Origin: an uncultured Clostridia bacterium
GTDB lineage: Bacteria; Bacillota; Clostridia; Christensenellales; Aristaeellaceae
Assembly (NCBI GenBank): GCA_947600345.1
Contig: CANQGC010000072.1
Span: 1-11,340, forward strand
Length of the DNA stretch: 11,340 bases
Reading direction: 5' to 3'
Every line of letters starts with the position of its first letter. Within the stretch, counting starts at the first letter, position 1. The position numbers were made by a program, and so were the translations under genes. Below are positions 4,721 through 11,169 of this stretch, one piece after another. Below the pieces are notes generated by a model, which was not told the DNA's origin, ran no database searches, and was given only the letters and a program-made list of their open reading frames with translations.

Positions 4721-7210
4721 TTAGCCGATGGTGGCGGCATCCTCCGCGCCGCCGAAGGTTTCATCGCCGAAGCCCTCCTCCGCGAAATCCTCTCCGCCGA
4801 AGTCTCCGTCGCCAAAGTCCTCGCCGAAGTCATCGACCGCGAAGTCCGCGTCGGTGAACTCCTCGCCGCCGGCTTCCCCGGCCGCCTCGTCCAGCGCGGC
4901 GTCGCCGTTGTCGCCGAGATCCGGGATCTCGACGCTAGGCTCGGAATCGGAGATGACGTCCACATCCTCCAGCTCCACCGGCGTGGTCTCCTCAACGGGC
5001 TGCTGCGCGGCGTTCTCCTGGCGCACGTTGCGCACATCATAGCTGAAGAACAGGAAGTGGAAGGCGGTGGAGTCGCCCATGGCCTTGTGCATAGCGGGCA
5101 CGATGGTGTTCGTGCCGGTGACGTAGAGGAAGTTCAGCGCGATATCCACGACCAGCAGGAACACGATGATGCGCAGCACCCACTTCAGCACGCCGACCAC
5201 GTGGTAGCCGATGCTGTGATGGACCTCCTCTTCCTCATCGAAGACGTCGTACTCGTCCACATCGTCCTCGTCGTCCTCGTACTCGTCGAACTCGTCGTCC
5301 TCGTCGTCGCCGGAATCCTCGTCGTCGTCATCATCATCGTCGTCATCGCCCGGGGCGGGCTTGCGCTTGCTGAAGGAGAACAGATCGCGCAGGGACTTGG
5401 AGGGGCGGTCGTCGTCGATATCGTCGATGTGCTCCTCTTCGTCGTCCTCGTCCGCGCCGTCCTCGTCCTCCTCGTCGTCTTCGTCCTCGTCGTCGAGGTC
5501 CTCGTCGTCTTCGTCGTCGTCATCATCGTCTTCTTTTTCGTCGCGCTTGCGGCGGTTGAAGAAGCCGAACAGGCCCTTGGAGGGACGCTCGCCCTCGTCG
5601 TCCTCGTCGTCCTCATCATCCTCATCGTCGAGGTCTTCGTCGTCCTCGTCGTCGAATTCCTCGTCGTCTTCGTCTTCTTCGTCGTCCTCGTCCTCGTCAT
5701 CCTCGTCTTCGTCGTCCCTGGCGCGCTTGCGGCGATTGAAGAAGCCGAACAGGCCCTTGGAGGGGCGCTCCTGCTCCTCCTCTTCTTCCTCATCCTCGTC
5801 GCCTTCGCCGTCCTCGTCCGCAACGTCGCTCTCGACGCTGAGCAGGGGATCCAGGCGCTTTCCGCCGCGCTTGACGGGCTTGAACTCGCGGGTGGGTTCA
5901 TCCACGACGGGCGCGCCGGCATCCTGCGCGGATTCGATCTGGCCGCCCTCCTCCTCGAACAGCGTCGGCACGGCCTCCTCTGCCTTGGCTTCCGCCTGCT
6001 GTCCGGCCTCGTCTGCCAGGCGGGCGGCCTCCTCCGCAACCTCACGGACGTCCGCCGCGGCCTCCGCCGCGCTGGCTTCCGCCTCCCGGGCGGCCTGGCG
6101 GGCCGCTTCCGCTTCCTCGGCGGCCTGGCGCTCGGCCTCCTCGGCCGCCTGGCGAGCCGCTTCCTCGGCGGCCTGGCGGGCGGCGAGCTCCCTGCGCTCG
6201 CGGCGGGACATGCCGCTGCTCTCCAGGGCCTGCGTCAACTGGGACTCCAAGCCGGGGCCCGGCTTGCTCCGATCGCCCATGAATTGTCCTCCTTCGGATC
6301 TGCTCTGCGCAGCCGCGAGCCGTGCGCGGCGCGCACCGCGCACGGCGACGGGCTCCTGCGCGGGCTTCTGCTCGAAGGTGAGGCCGCCGTACGCATCGGT
6401 GGAATCCTCGTCGTCCTCCTCATCGGTATCCTCGTCCAGCTCGTCTTCGTCGTAATCCTCGTCGTAGTCCTCGTCTTCGTCCTCTTCCTCGTCGACGCGG
6501 CTCACGAACAGGCTGAGGAAGCGCTTGAAGGGACTCTTGCGGGGCGCGTCGTCCTCGTCTTCGTCCTCATAATCCTCGTCGTCCTCGTAATCCTCGTCGC
6601 CTTCGTAGTCCTCGTCATCCTCGTAATCTTCGTCGTCCTCGTAGTCCTCGTCTTCCTCGTCGTCTTCGTCCTCGGGGACTTCTTCGACCTTGCGGGAAGC
6701 GCGGCGGCGGGGAGCGCGCTTCTTCTCCTCGGGCTCCTCCTCGTCGAGCATATCCAGCTCCTCGTCGGTCAAATCTTCGTCGAGAGCCTCGAGCTCGGCC
6801 TCCTCGCGGGCTTCCCTGCGGGCGGACATGTTGTGCTTTACGCCGTGGAAGAAGCGGATGAAGGAGTTGAAGGGATTTGCGCCCGCCTCCGGCTCATCCT
6901 CGTAGTCCATGTCGTCCTCGTAGTCCTCGTCATCATTGAGTACGAAGCTCGCGAGGGGATCCTGCTCCTCGGGCTCCTCCTCCGCCTCCGGGACGTCGAT
7001 GGGCGCATCCTGAACCTCGTCGGGATGCAGCACGTCCTCGGCAGCGTCGGGGGCCGCGTGGCGCTTCTGCGCAGGCTTCGCCGCGGGCGCGGGCTTGGCA
7101 GGCTCCTCCGTTTCGGCCGCCTGCTGCGCGCGCACGCGCGACTTGTACTCCTGATGCCTCCTGCGAAGCTCGTAGAAGTCGAGTTCGGAGTCCTTGCTTT
7201 TGTTGCTCAT
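4721..7210 (-). CDS. Extremely acidic single-span membrane protein of unknown function
   Basis: An 829-residue protein I do not recognise as a named family. Order: a basic N-terminal head (DFYELRRRHQEYKSRVRAQQ, 11-30); Asp/Glu tracts (about 92-110, 176-222, 240-270); an Ala/Glu/Arg-rich predicted coiled coil (335-413) with AARQAAEEA-type repeats; more Asp/Glu tracts (461-481, 499-541, 557-601, 621-663) including nine consecutive Asp; one hydrophobic span (about 671-697); then a C-terminal region with periodic Phe (785-819). The acidic tracts are broken by five short basic aromatic segments near 112-132, 224-239, 482-498, 542-556 and 602-617, two containing the identical RPSKGLFGFFNRRKR. There is no signal peptide or catalytic motif. 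ATG at 7210 is chosen because GAGAGG (7226-7221) lies ten bases upstream; the in-frame ATG at 7228 overlaps that site. It is divergent from the two-gene unit at 7402. A membrane-anchored scaffold is one inference, with no direct support. Confidence 0.85.
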   Translation of the reverse strand: MSNKSKDSELDFYELRRRHQEYKSRVRAQQAAETEEPAKPAPAAKPAQKRHAAPDAAEDVLHPDEVQDAPIDVPEAEEEPEEQDPLASFVLNDDEDYEDDMDYEDEPEAGANPFNSFIRFFHGVKHNMSARREAREEAELEALDEDLTDEELDMLDEEEPEEKKRAPRRRASRKVEEVPEDEDDEEDEDYEDDEDYEDDEDYEGDEDYEDDEDYEDEDEDDAPRKSPFKRFLSLFVSRVDEEEDEDEDYDEDYDEDELDEDTDEEDDEDSTDAYGGLTFEQKPAQEPVAVRGARRARLAAAQSRSEGGQFMGDRSKPGPGLESQLTQALESSGMSRRERRELAARQAAEEAARQAAEEAERQAAEEAEAARQAAREAEASAAEAAADVREVAEEAARLADEAGQQAEAKAEEAVPTLFEEEGGQIESAQDAGAPVVDEPTREFKPVKRGGKRLDPLLSVESDVADEDGEGDEDEEEEEEQERPSKGLFGFFNRRKRARDDEDEDDEDEDDEEDEDDEEFDDEDDEDLDDEDDEDDEDDEGERPSKGLFGFFNRRKRDEKEDDDDDDEDDEDLDDEDEDDEEDEDGADEDDEEEHIDDIDDDRPSKSLRDLFSFSKRKPAPGDDDDDDDDDEDSGDDEDDEFDEYEDDEDDVDEYDVFDEEEEVHHSIGYHVVGVLKWVLRIIVFLLVVDIALNFLYVTGTNTIVPAMHKAMGDSTAFHFLFFSYDVRNVRQENAAQQPVEETTPVELEDVDVISDSEPSVEIPDLGDNGDAALDEAAGEAGGEEFTDADFAVDDFGEDFGDGDFGGEDFAEEGFGDETFGGAEDAATIG
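5543..5770 (-). repeat. Duplicated 48-bp coding repeat (RPSKGLFGFFNRRKR modules)
   Basis: The stretches 5543-5590 and 5723-5770 are almost identical and exactly 180 bp apart. Each encodes ERPSKGLFGFFNRRKR followed by an Asp/Glu tract. The 60-codon spacing suggests an in-frame internal duplication of one basic module plus its acidic spacer; a more diverged copy, RPSKSLRDLFSFSKRK, follows at residues 602-617. Confidence 0.8.
6551..6652 (-). repeat. Tandem 18-bp coding repeat (six-residue acidic unit)
   Basis: Residues 187-220 of the acidic membrane protein are built from near-perfect copies of a six-residue Tyr-Glu-Asp-Asp-Glu-Asp unit. The tyrosine recurs at every sixth position: 190, 196, 202, 208 and 214. 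The DNA is correspondingly an 18-bp tandem array and may vary in copy number between strains. Confidence 0.75.
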
Positions 7211-7266
7211 AGCGTTACCGCCTCTCATTGTACCTGAAAACAGTACATCTCTGATTATACACGGTT

Positions 7267-7294
7267 ATTATAACACATTCTAAATTTCCTGCAA
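7267..7294 (-). promoter_or_regulatory. Promoter of the acidic membrane protein gene
   Basis: On the minus strand TTGCAG (7294-7289), a 16-base spacer and TATAAT (7272-7267), with a TG one base before the -10. A second TATAAT at 7259-7254 lacks a good -35 and may be an alternative start. The leader is about 50 bases. Confidence 0.65.
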
Positions 7295-7326
7295 GCCTTC
7301 CGCGCGAGATAGCGAAAAATATTTAC

Positions 7327-7340
7327 TTCCGGGCCCGGAA
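7327..7340. promoter_or_regulatory. Perfect 14-bp palindrome in the divergent promoter region (candidate operator)
   Basis: TTCCGGGCCCGGAA is its own reverse complement. It ends one base before the -35 of the rightward promoter and lies about 33 bp upstream of the leftward -35. A GC-rich palindrome in an otherwise AT-rich 190-bp intergenic region is a plausible binding site for a dimeric regulator. No regulator gene is in the window. Confidence 0.45.
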
Positions 7341-7371
7341 TTGGACATGCGCGTCAAGTTTTGCATATAAT
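7341..7371 (+). promoter_or_regulatory. Promoter of the 98-residue/397-residue gene pair
   Basis: TTGGAC/TGGACA (7341-7347) and TATAAT (7366-7371), with an 18-base spacer counted from TGGACA. A leader of about 24 bases precedes GGGAGGAGG and the ATG at 7402. The -35 is imperfect, which fits a regulated promoter. Confidence 0.6.
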
Positions 7372-7401
7372 TCAATCGAAATTCAGGGAGGAGGCGAGGA
7401 T

Positions 7402-7698
7402 ATGGCGGGAGCGGGAGAGCTGGTGCGCCGGGCGAGGGCGAGCCGCCGGAGCGCACAGCAGCCGGTGCGGCAGGAGCGGGCCGCGTCGCCGCGGCCGGAA
7501 GCGTGGGCGCGCGCGCCGGAGGCTTCGGCGCCCCGGCAGGAGCAAGCGGCGCGGCTAGAATTCGAGGAACGGCCGCCGGAGCGAACGCGGCGGCCGGAGC
7601 TCACGGCGCACCACGAGGCTTACTCGGCGCTGATGCGCAGTCACGACCGGATGCGCACGCAGCATCTGCCGGTGCAAGGCGGCGGAAATCGCGCATAG
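7402..7698 (+). CDS. Small Arg/Ala/Pro/Glu-rich protein, unknown function
   Basis: A 98-residue reading frame with an unusually good ribosome binding site, GGGAGGAGG (7386-7394), seven bases before the ATG and a promoter just upstream. The first two thirds are low-complexity and strongly basic, rich in Arg, Ala, Pro, Glu and Gln. The last third, ELTAHHEAYSALMRSHDRM (about 67-85), then RTQHL, looks like an ordered amphipathic helix with a HDRM motif. No signal peptide, membrane span or cysteine is visible. It ends 26 bases before the next gene, so both should share a transcript. I recognise no family. The translation signals argue for a real gene, but the bias to GC-rich codons keeps some doubt. 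Confidence 0.65.
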   Translation: MAGAGELVRRARASRRSAQQPVRQERAASPRPEAWARAPEASAPRQEQAARLEFEERPPERTRRPELTAHHEAYSALMRSHDRMRTQHLPVQGGGNRA

Positions 7699-7724
7699 AA
7701 TTCTTCGAAAAGGGGGTTTGCGCG

Positions 7725-8918
7725 ATGATGCGAAACGACTACCGGCGCTCGCTGATCCTGCTGCGAAGCAACGCGTCGGGCTATTCTGGCCACGTGCGCC
7801 TGGAGCGGCGCACACTGATGGGAACGATGTACTTCCTGGTGCAGTCGCCGGGGGACTGCCCGGCGCTGCGCGCCGCGCTGGTGGGCCGGGGCAGGGACGG
7901 AAGCTGCTACGCCTGCGCGCTGGGCGAACTTCAGCAGGACGCCCGGGGGCAGGCGGTGCTGGGCTACTCCTTCGACCCGCGCGACATCTGCAAGCGGGAG
8001 CTGGAGCAGTACCAGCTGATCGCCATCACCTGCGCCGGGGACGCGAGCTGCCAGGTGGTGCTCTTCGGCAACGTCTGCGGCCACGCCGAGATGAACTGGG
8101 AGGCCGTGCGGAGCGCGCTCTGCGCGCTCTACGCCGGGGAGCAGCCGGAACCGGCCGCGCCGCAGGGCGTCCCCGAGGCGAGCGCGCAGGCCGCGCCCGT
8201 GACGGAGCTTCCGACGGAGGCGGCCGCGAACGAAGCGCCTGCGGCGGGGAGCAGAAGCGCCGCCGCGCCGCGGGCGGAAGCGCTGCCGGAGGCGGCCGCC
8301 CAGGTGGCGCCGGAACCGGCGCAGGGGGAACAGTACGGCGAGGGTGCGCAGTATGTCGCCAGCGCGCCACAAGCGGGGATGGCCGCGCAGCAGTATTCCG
8401 AGGGTGATTCGGCGAGCGCGGCGCAATACGACGCAAGCACGCAGCAATCCGGCGCGGCGGTGCAGCAATACATCGGGAGCGATTCCGCGAGCGCGTCGGA
8501 GTATGGCGCTGGAGCGTCGCAGTCCGGCGCGTCCGGCGGGGATTCAGCGGGAGAAGCGCTGGCCTGCGACCTGCTGGAGGCGCAGGGCGTGCCTTCGAGC
8601 GCGCCCTGGCCGGAGCCCGCGGAGGCGCTGCGCGCGCTGTTCCAATCCGAGCCCGCGCTGACAGACGCCCCGGACGACCAGTGCGTCTACGTGGAGGCCC
8701 CGATGCCGGAGGGCAGCGGCTTCCCCTTCGTGGCGGCGGGCCTGCTGATCCTGGGCGGCGCGCTGGCGGCGATCCGCTACGCCCTCCCCGCGACCTGGAC
8801 CGAGGAGCCCCCCGCCGGCCTCGAGGACTGTGCCTGGATCGGCAACCAAAACAAAGGCTGGTGGGTCACCGAAGTCCCGGTCGCCGGCGGGGCCGGCAGC
8901 CATCTGCTTCGCCGTTGA
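7725..8918 (+). CDS. Two-domain protein with repetitive Ala/Ser/Gln linker, unknown function
   Basis: A 397-residue protein, starting at tandem ATGs (7725, 7728) eight bases after the GGGGG of AAAAGGGGG. The N-terminal domain (about 1-137) looks folded, with strands such as SGHVRLERRTLMGTMYFLVQ (21-40), YACALGELQQDARGQAVLGY (62-81) and CQVVLFGNVCGHAEMNW (109-125). The linker (138-282) is Ala/Pro/Glu-rich, then contains two tandem 25-residue repeats beginning QQY (222-246, 247-271) and a partial earlier copy. The C-terminal part (283-397) has PWPEPAEALRALF (294-306), a 20-residue hydrophobic stretch (335-354), and YALPATWTEEPPAGLEDCAW (352-371), ending NKGWWVTEV. The pattern resembles, from memory only, Clostridia proteins with an N-terminal GY-x-RLE sandwich-like domain and a C-terminal 'YGVPG... 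GYW' domain, several linked to spores. The hydrophobic stretch could be a membrane span or a core strand. A hairpin begins six bases after the stop. Confidence 0.8.
   Translation: MMRNDYRRSLILLRSNASGYSGHVRLERRTLMGTMYFLVQSPGDCPALRAALVGRGRDGSCYACALGELQQDARGQAVLGYSFDPRDICKRELEQYQLIAITCAGDASCQVVLFGNVCGHAEMNWEAVRSALCALYAGEQPEPAAPQGVPEASAQAAPVTELPTEAAANEAPAAGSRSAAAPRAEALPEAAAQVAPEPAQGEQYGEGAQYVASAPQAGMAAQQYSEGDSASAAQYDASTQQSGAAVQQYIGSDSASASEYGAGASQSGASGGDSAGEALACDLLEAQGVPSSAPWPEPAEALRALFQSEPALTDAPDDQCVYVEAPMPEGSGFPFVAAGLLILGGALAAIRYALPATWTEEPPAGLEDCAWIGNQNKGWWVTEVPVAGGAGSHLLRR
8388..8537 (+). repeat. Two tandem 75-bp coding repeats
   Basis: Bases 8388-8462 and 8463-8537 encode two aligned 25-residue units that begin QQY, carry DSASA and end in a QSGA segment. 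A shortened related unit begins at residue 202. The repeats form the flexible linker of the 397-residue protein. Confidence 0.75.
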
Positions 8919-9176
8919 AGCGACGGACTTTGGGCCCGTAGATCATGGGCCCAAAGTCCTGCGGTACGTTTCTAAAGAGTCGGTAGAGCAAAGCGACGAA
9001 ATCCTGCCCGTAGATCATGGGCAGGGCGACAGGGTCGCCTTCCACCTGCTGCCGCGCATGAGCGACGGACTTTGGGCGGCATAAGGCCGACCGCCCAAAG
9101 TCCTGCGGTGCGTTTCTCCAGGAACCATAGTGCGAAGCGACGAAATCCTGCCCGTAGATCATGGGCAGGATTTCTG
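8917..9176. repeat. Array of four palindromic elements with about 72-bp period
   Basis: Four hairpins with loop centres near 8942, 9014, 9085 and 9158. Type 1 (stem GGACTTTGGG plus three bases) occurs at 8925-8959 and 9067-9103. Type 2 (stem GAAATCCTGCCC or its core CCTGCCC) occurs at 9003-9025 and 9142-9174. Three of the four share the nine-base loop GTAGATCAT; the hairpin at 9067-9103 has a different 11-base loop. Each element is preceded by GCGACG. Linkers after type 1 elements match each other (TGCGGT-R-CGTTTCT, then AGCGACG), so the layout is a duplicated type1-linker-type2 unit of about 144 bp. No T-run follows. It resembles REP/BIME-like intergenic palindromes. Confidence 0.8.
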
Positions 9177-9180
9177 CGTA

Positions 9181-9700
9181 TGGGGGAACGAGGAAAAAAG
9201 AACGAAAGGAAGCGAGCGCAGCAACGGAGGAAATCGATAAGCGAACACCGTCCCTTCTCCCGCGTCCCCCAACGCTGCGGGCGAAGCCCGCAGCCCCACG
9301 GTCGCCGCGCGCGCGTAACCGCGGCGTAACGAAACCTCCGCAACACGAACTATCCCCGGTTCCCCCGTTCTCCAACGAAACCTCCCGAGCGCGGGGGGCG
9401 AGGTCCCCGCGTAACGGAAGTATCGCAGCTGAACTAACGCTGGTTCCTCCCCGGGTCCAGGGCCGCAGCCCTGGTCAGGAGAGGGAGGGGAGAATCCAAG
9501 GAGGGAACGGGGGACGCTTGACGTCCCCCATCTCTCCTTGGGCCGCCGGCAGGCGCCCCTGCCGTGAGGCAGCAGCAGCGGCGCGCAGCGCCGTCGCTGA
9601 AGGGAATCCCCAGTGGGAATTCCCAACCCCATGCCGCCGAAGCGGCACCGCCGCAAGGCGAACCACAAAAGCGAATCCAAAGGGTTCCCCCTTTGTTAAC
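9181..9700. other. Gene-free stretch dense in small hairpins and short direct repeats
   Basis: No credible gene was found here. Perfect or near-perfect hairpins occur at 9274-9294 (loop GAA), 9390-9411, 9457-9474 (loop CGCA), 9496-9541 (two nested 8-bp stems), 9548-9563, 9579-9593, 9602-9624, 9632-9647 (loop CGAA) and 9649-9660 (loop GCAA). An imperfect direct repeat, AACGRAA through GAACTA to GGTTCC, appears at about 9328-9363 and 9413-9447, and AACGAAACCTCC occurs at 9329-9340 and 9375-9386 approximately. It is probably an accumulation of dispersed intergenic repeats continuing the array to its left. A structured RNA has not been excluded. Confidence 0.6.
9678..9697. terminator. Short hairpin upstream of the glyQS promoter (possible terminator of incoming transcription)
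   Basis: CAAAGGG (9678-9684) pairs with CCCTTTG (9689-9695) around TTCC, followed by TT. It lies 15 bases before the glyQS -35 and could insulate the gene from upstream transcripts. The stem is only seven base pairs and the T-run is short. Confidence 0.4.
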
Positions 9701-9709
9701 ACAATCTGC

Positions 9710-9738
9710 TTGAAACTCCCCCCGGATTCTGCTAGAAT
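9710..9738 (+). promoter_or_regulatory. Sigma-A promoter of glyQS (extended -10)
   Basis: TTGAAA (9710-9715), a 17-base spacer and TAGAAT (9733-9738), with TG one base before the -10 (9730-9731). The expected leader is only about 30 bases and contains AAGGG (9762-9766), eight bases before the ATG. Confidence 0.8.
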
Positions 9739-9774
9739 GTTTGGCATAAAATCAGAAGAAGAAGGGAAAACGCG

Positions 9775-11154
9775 ATGGCAAAGCTCACGATGGACAAACT
9801 GGTGGCCCTGTGCAAGAACCGCGGCTTCATCTTCGCCGGCTCCGAAATCTATGGCGGACTGGCGAACACCTGGGACTACGGCCCGCTGGGCGTGGAGTAC
9901 AAGAACAACATCAAGAAGGCCTGGTGGCAGAAGTTCGTGCAGGAGAGCCCATACAACACCGGCCTGGACTGCGCGATTCTGATGAACCGCGACGTGTGGG
10001 TGGCCTCCGGCCACGTGGGCGGCTTCAACGACCCGCTGATGGACTGCAAGGCCTGCAAGGCTCGCTTCCGCGCGGACAAGCTGATCGAGGACTTCACCCA
10101 GGGCGCCGAGACCGGCGACGGCTGGTCTAACGAGCAGCTCGAGACCTACATCGCCGAGCACGACATCGTCTGCCCGGTGTGCGGCAAGAAGGAGTTCACC
10201 GGCATCCGCCAGTTCAACCTGATGTTCAAGACCCACCAGGGCGTGAACGAGGATTCCGCCACCGAAATCTTCCTGCGCCCCGAGACCGCCCAGGGCATCT
10301 TCGTGAACTTCCTGAACGTGATGCGCACCACCCGCAAGAAGCTGCCGGCCGGCATCTGCCAGATCGGCAAGTCCTTCCGCAACGAGATCACCCCCGGCAA
10401 CTTCATCTTCCGCGTGCGCGAGTTCGAGCAGATGGAGCTCGAGTTCTTCTGCAAGCCCGGCGAGGACCTGCAGTGGTTCGAGTACTGGCGCAGCTTCTGC
10501 CGCGACTGGCTGCTCTCCCTGGGCATGACGCCGGAGCACCTGCGCCTGCGCGACCACGAGAAGGAGCAGCTGGCGTTCTACTCCAAGGCGACCACGGACT
10601 TCGAGTACCTGTTCCCCTTCGGCTGGGGCGAGCTGTGGGGCGTGGCCGACAGGACGGACTACGACCTCACCCAGCACACCAACCACTCGGGTAAGGCGCT
10701 GGAGTATCTGGACCCGGTGACCAACGAGAAGTACATTCCGTACTGCGTGGAGCCGTCGGTGGGCGTGGATCGCCTGGTGCTGGCCTTCCTCTGCGACGCC
10801 TACGACGAGGAAGAGCTCGAGGGCGGCGACGTGCGCACCGTGCTGCACCTGCACCCGGCGCTGGCTCCGTTCAAGGTGGCCGTGATGCCGCTGCAGAAGA
10901 ACAAGCTGGGTGGCCAGGCCAAGGAGCTGTACAACATGCTGGCCAAGAAGTTCCGCGTGGACTACGACGAGACCGGCTCCATCGGCAAGCGCTACCGCCG
11001 CCAGGACGAGATCGGCACGCCGTACTGCATCTGCGTGGATTTCGACACCGAAGCCACCGGCAACGTCACCGTGCGCGACCGCGACACCATGCAGCAGGAG
11101 ATCGTACCGATCTCCGAGCTCGTGAGCTGGCTGGAGAAGAAGCTGGAGTTCTAA
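9775..11154 (+). CDS. glyQS: Glycyl-tRNA synthetase, single-chain (alpha2) type
   Basis: A 459-residue class II synthetase that charges tRNA-Gly with glycine, of the homodimeric type rather than the alpha2beta2 GlyQ/GlyS type. The N-terminus (KNRGFIFAGSEIYGGLANTW, 14-33, then DYGPLGVEYKNN) is typical of the family. A zinc-binding insert is visible as CKAC (91-94) and CPVC (133-136). LRPETAQGIFVNF (167-179) is the glycine/adenylate-site segment. Motif 2 carries FRNEITP (201-207) and motif 3 GVDRLVLAFL (330-339). The anticodon-binding domain occupies about 365-459, beginning APFKVAVMPLQKNKL. All expected elements and a normal length are present, so it should be functional. It is preceded by its own promoter with a short leader and followed by a GC-rich hairpin, so it is probably monocistronic. 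No T-box leader is visible. Confidence 0.97.
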   Translation: MAKLTMDKLVALCKNRGFIFAGSEIYGGLANTWDYGPLGVEYKNNIKKAWWQKFVQESPYNTGLDCAILMNRDVWVASGHVGGFNDPLMDCKACKARFRADKLIEDFTQGAETGDGWSNEQLETYIAEHDIVCPVCGKKEFTGIRQFNLMFKTHQGVNEDSATEIFLRPETAQGIFVNFLNVMRTTRKKLPAGICQIGKSFRNEITPGNFIFRVREFEQMELEFFCKPGEDLQWFEYWRSFCRDWLLSLGMTPEHLRLRDHEKEQLAFYSKATTDFEYLFPFGWGELWGVADRTDYDLTQHTNHSGKALEYLDPVTNEKYIPYCVEPSVGVDRLVLAFLCDAYDEEELEGGDVRTVLHLHPALAPFKVAVMPLQKNKLGGQAKELYNMLAKKFRVDYDETGSIGKRYRRQDEIGTPYCICVDFDTEATGNVTVRDRDTMQQEIVPISELVSWLEKKLEF

Positions 11155-11169
11155 TATCGAAAGTGACGC

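Noticed and set aside
3117..5040. Long alternative frames over glpK on both strands
   Set aside because: They are Arg/Gly/Ala-rich shadows typical of high-GC DNA. The glycerol kinase frame contains every family motif.
5057..7237. 726-codon open frame on the plus strand opposite the acidic gene, rich in Val, Leu and Ile
   Set aside because: It is the antisense of Asp/Glu codons (GTC, CTC, ATC). It stays open because the sense gene rarely uses the codons that give antisense stops. It has no sensible start signal, and the sense gene has promoter, ribosome binding site and terminator.
7503..7724. Upstream extension of the 397-residue protein in its own frame
   Set aside because: This part is a shadow of the 98-residue frame (Gly/Ala/Arg-rich). 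The ATGs at 7725 and 7728 have a good ribosome binding site, while 7503 does not.
8917..9176. CRISPR array (palindromic repeats with about 37-bp intervals)
   Set aside because: The repeats fall into two different stem types, the intervals are themselves similar to one another, and there are no cas genes or leader in the window.
9318..9323. ACCGCG as the core of a T-box antiterminator for glyQS
   Set aside because: The preceding UGGN is absent, no specifier stem is visible, and it lies about 450 bases before glyQS with a strong promoter in between.
8866..9375. 169-codon minus-strand frame with repeated PMIYGQDFVA and PQDFG peptides
   Set aside because: The peptide repeats are translations of the palindromic elements, which stay in frame because the spacings of 72 and 144 bp are multiples of three. 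It overlaps the end of the 397-residue gene and lacks a ribosome binding site.
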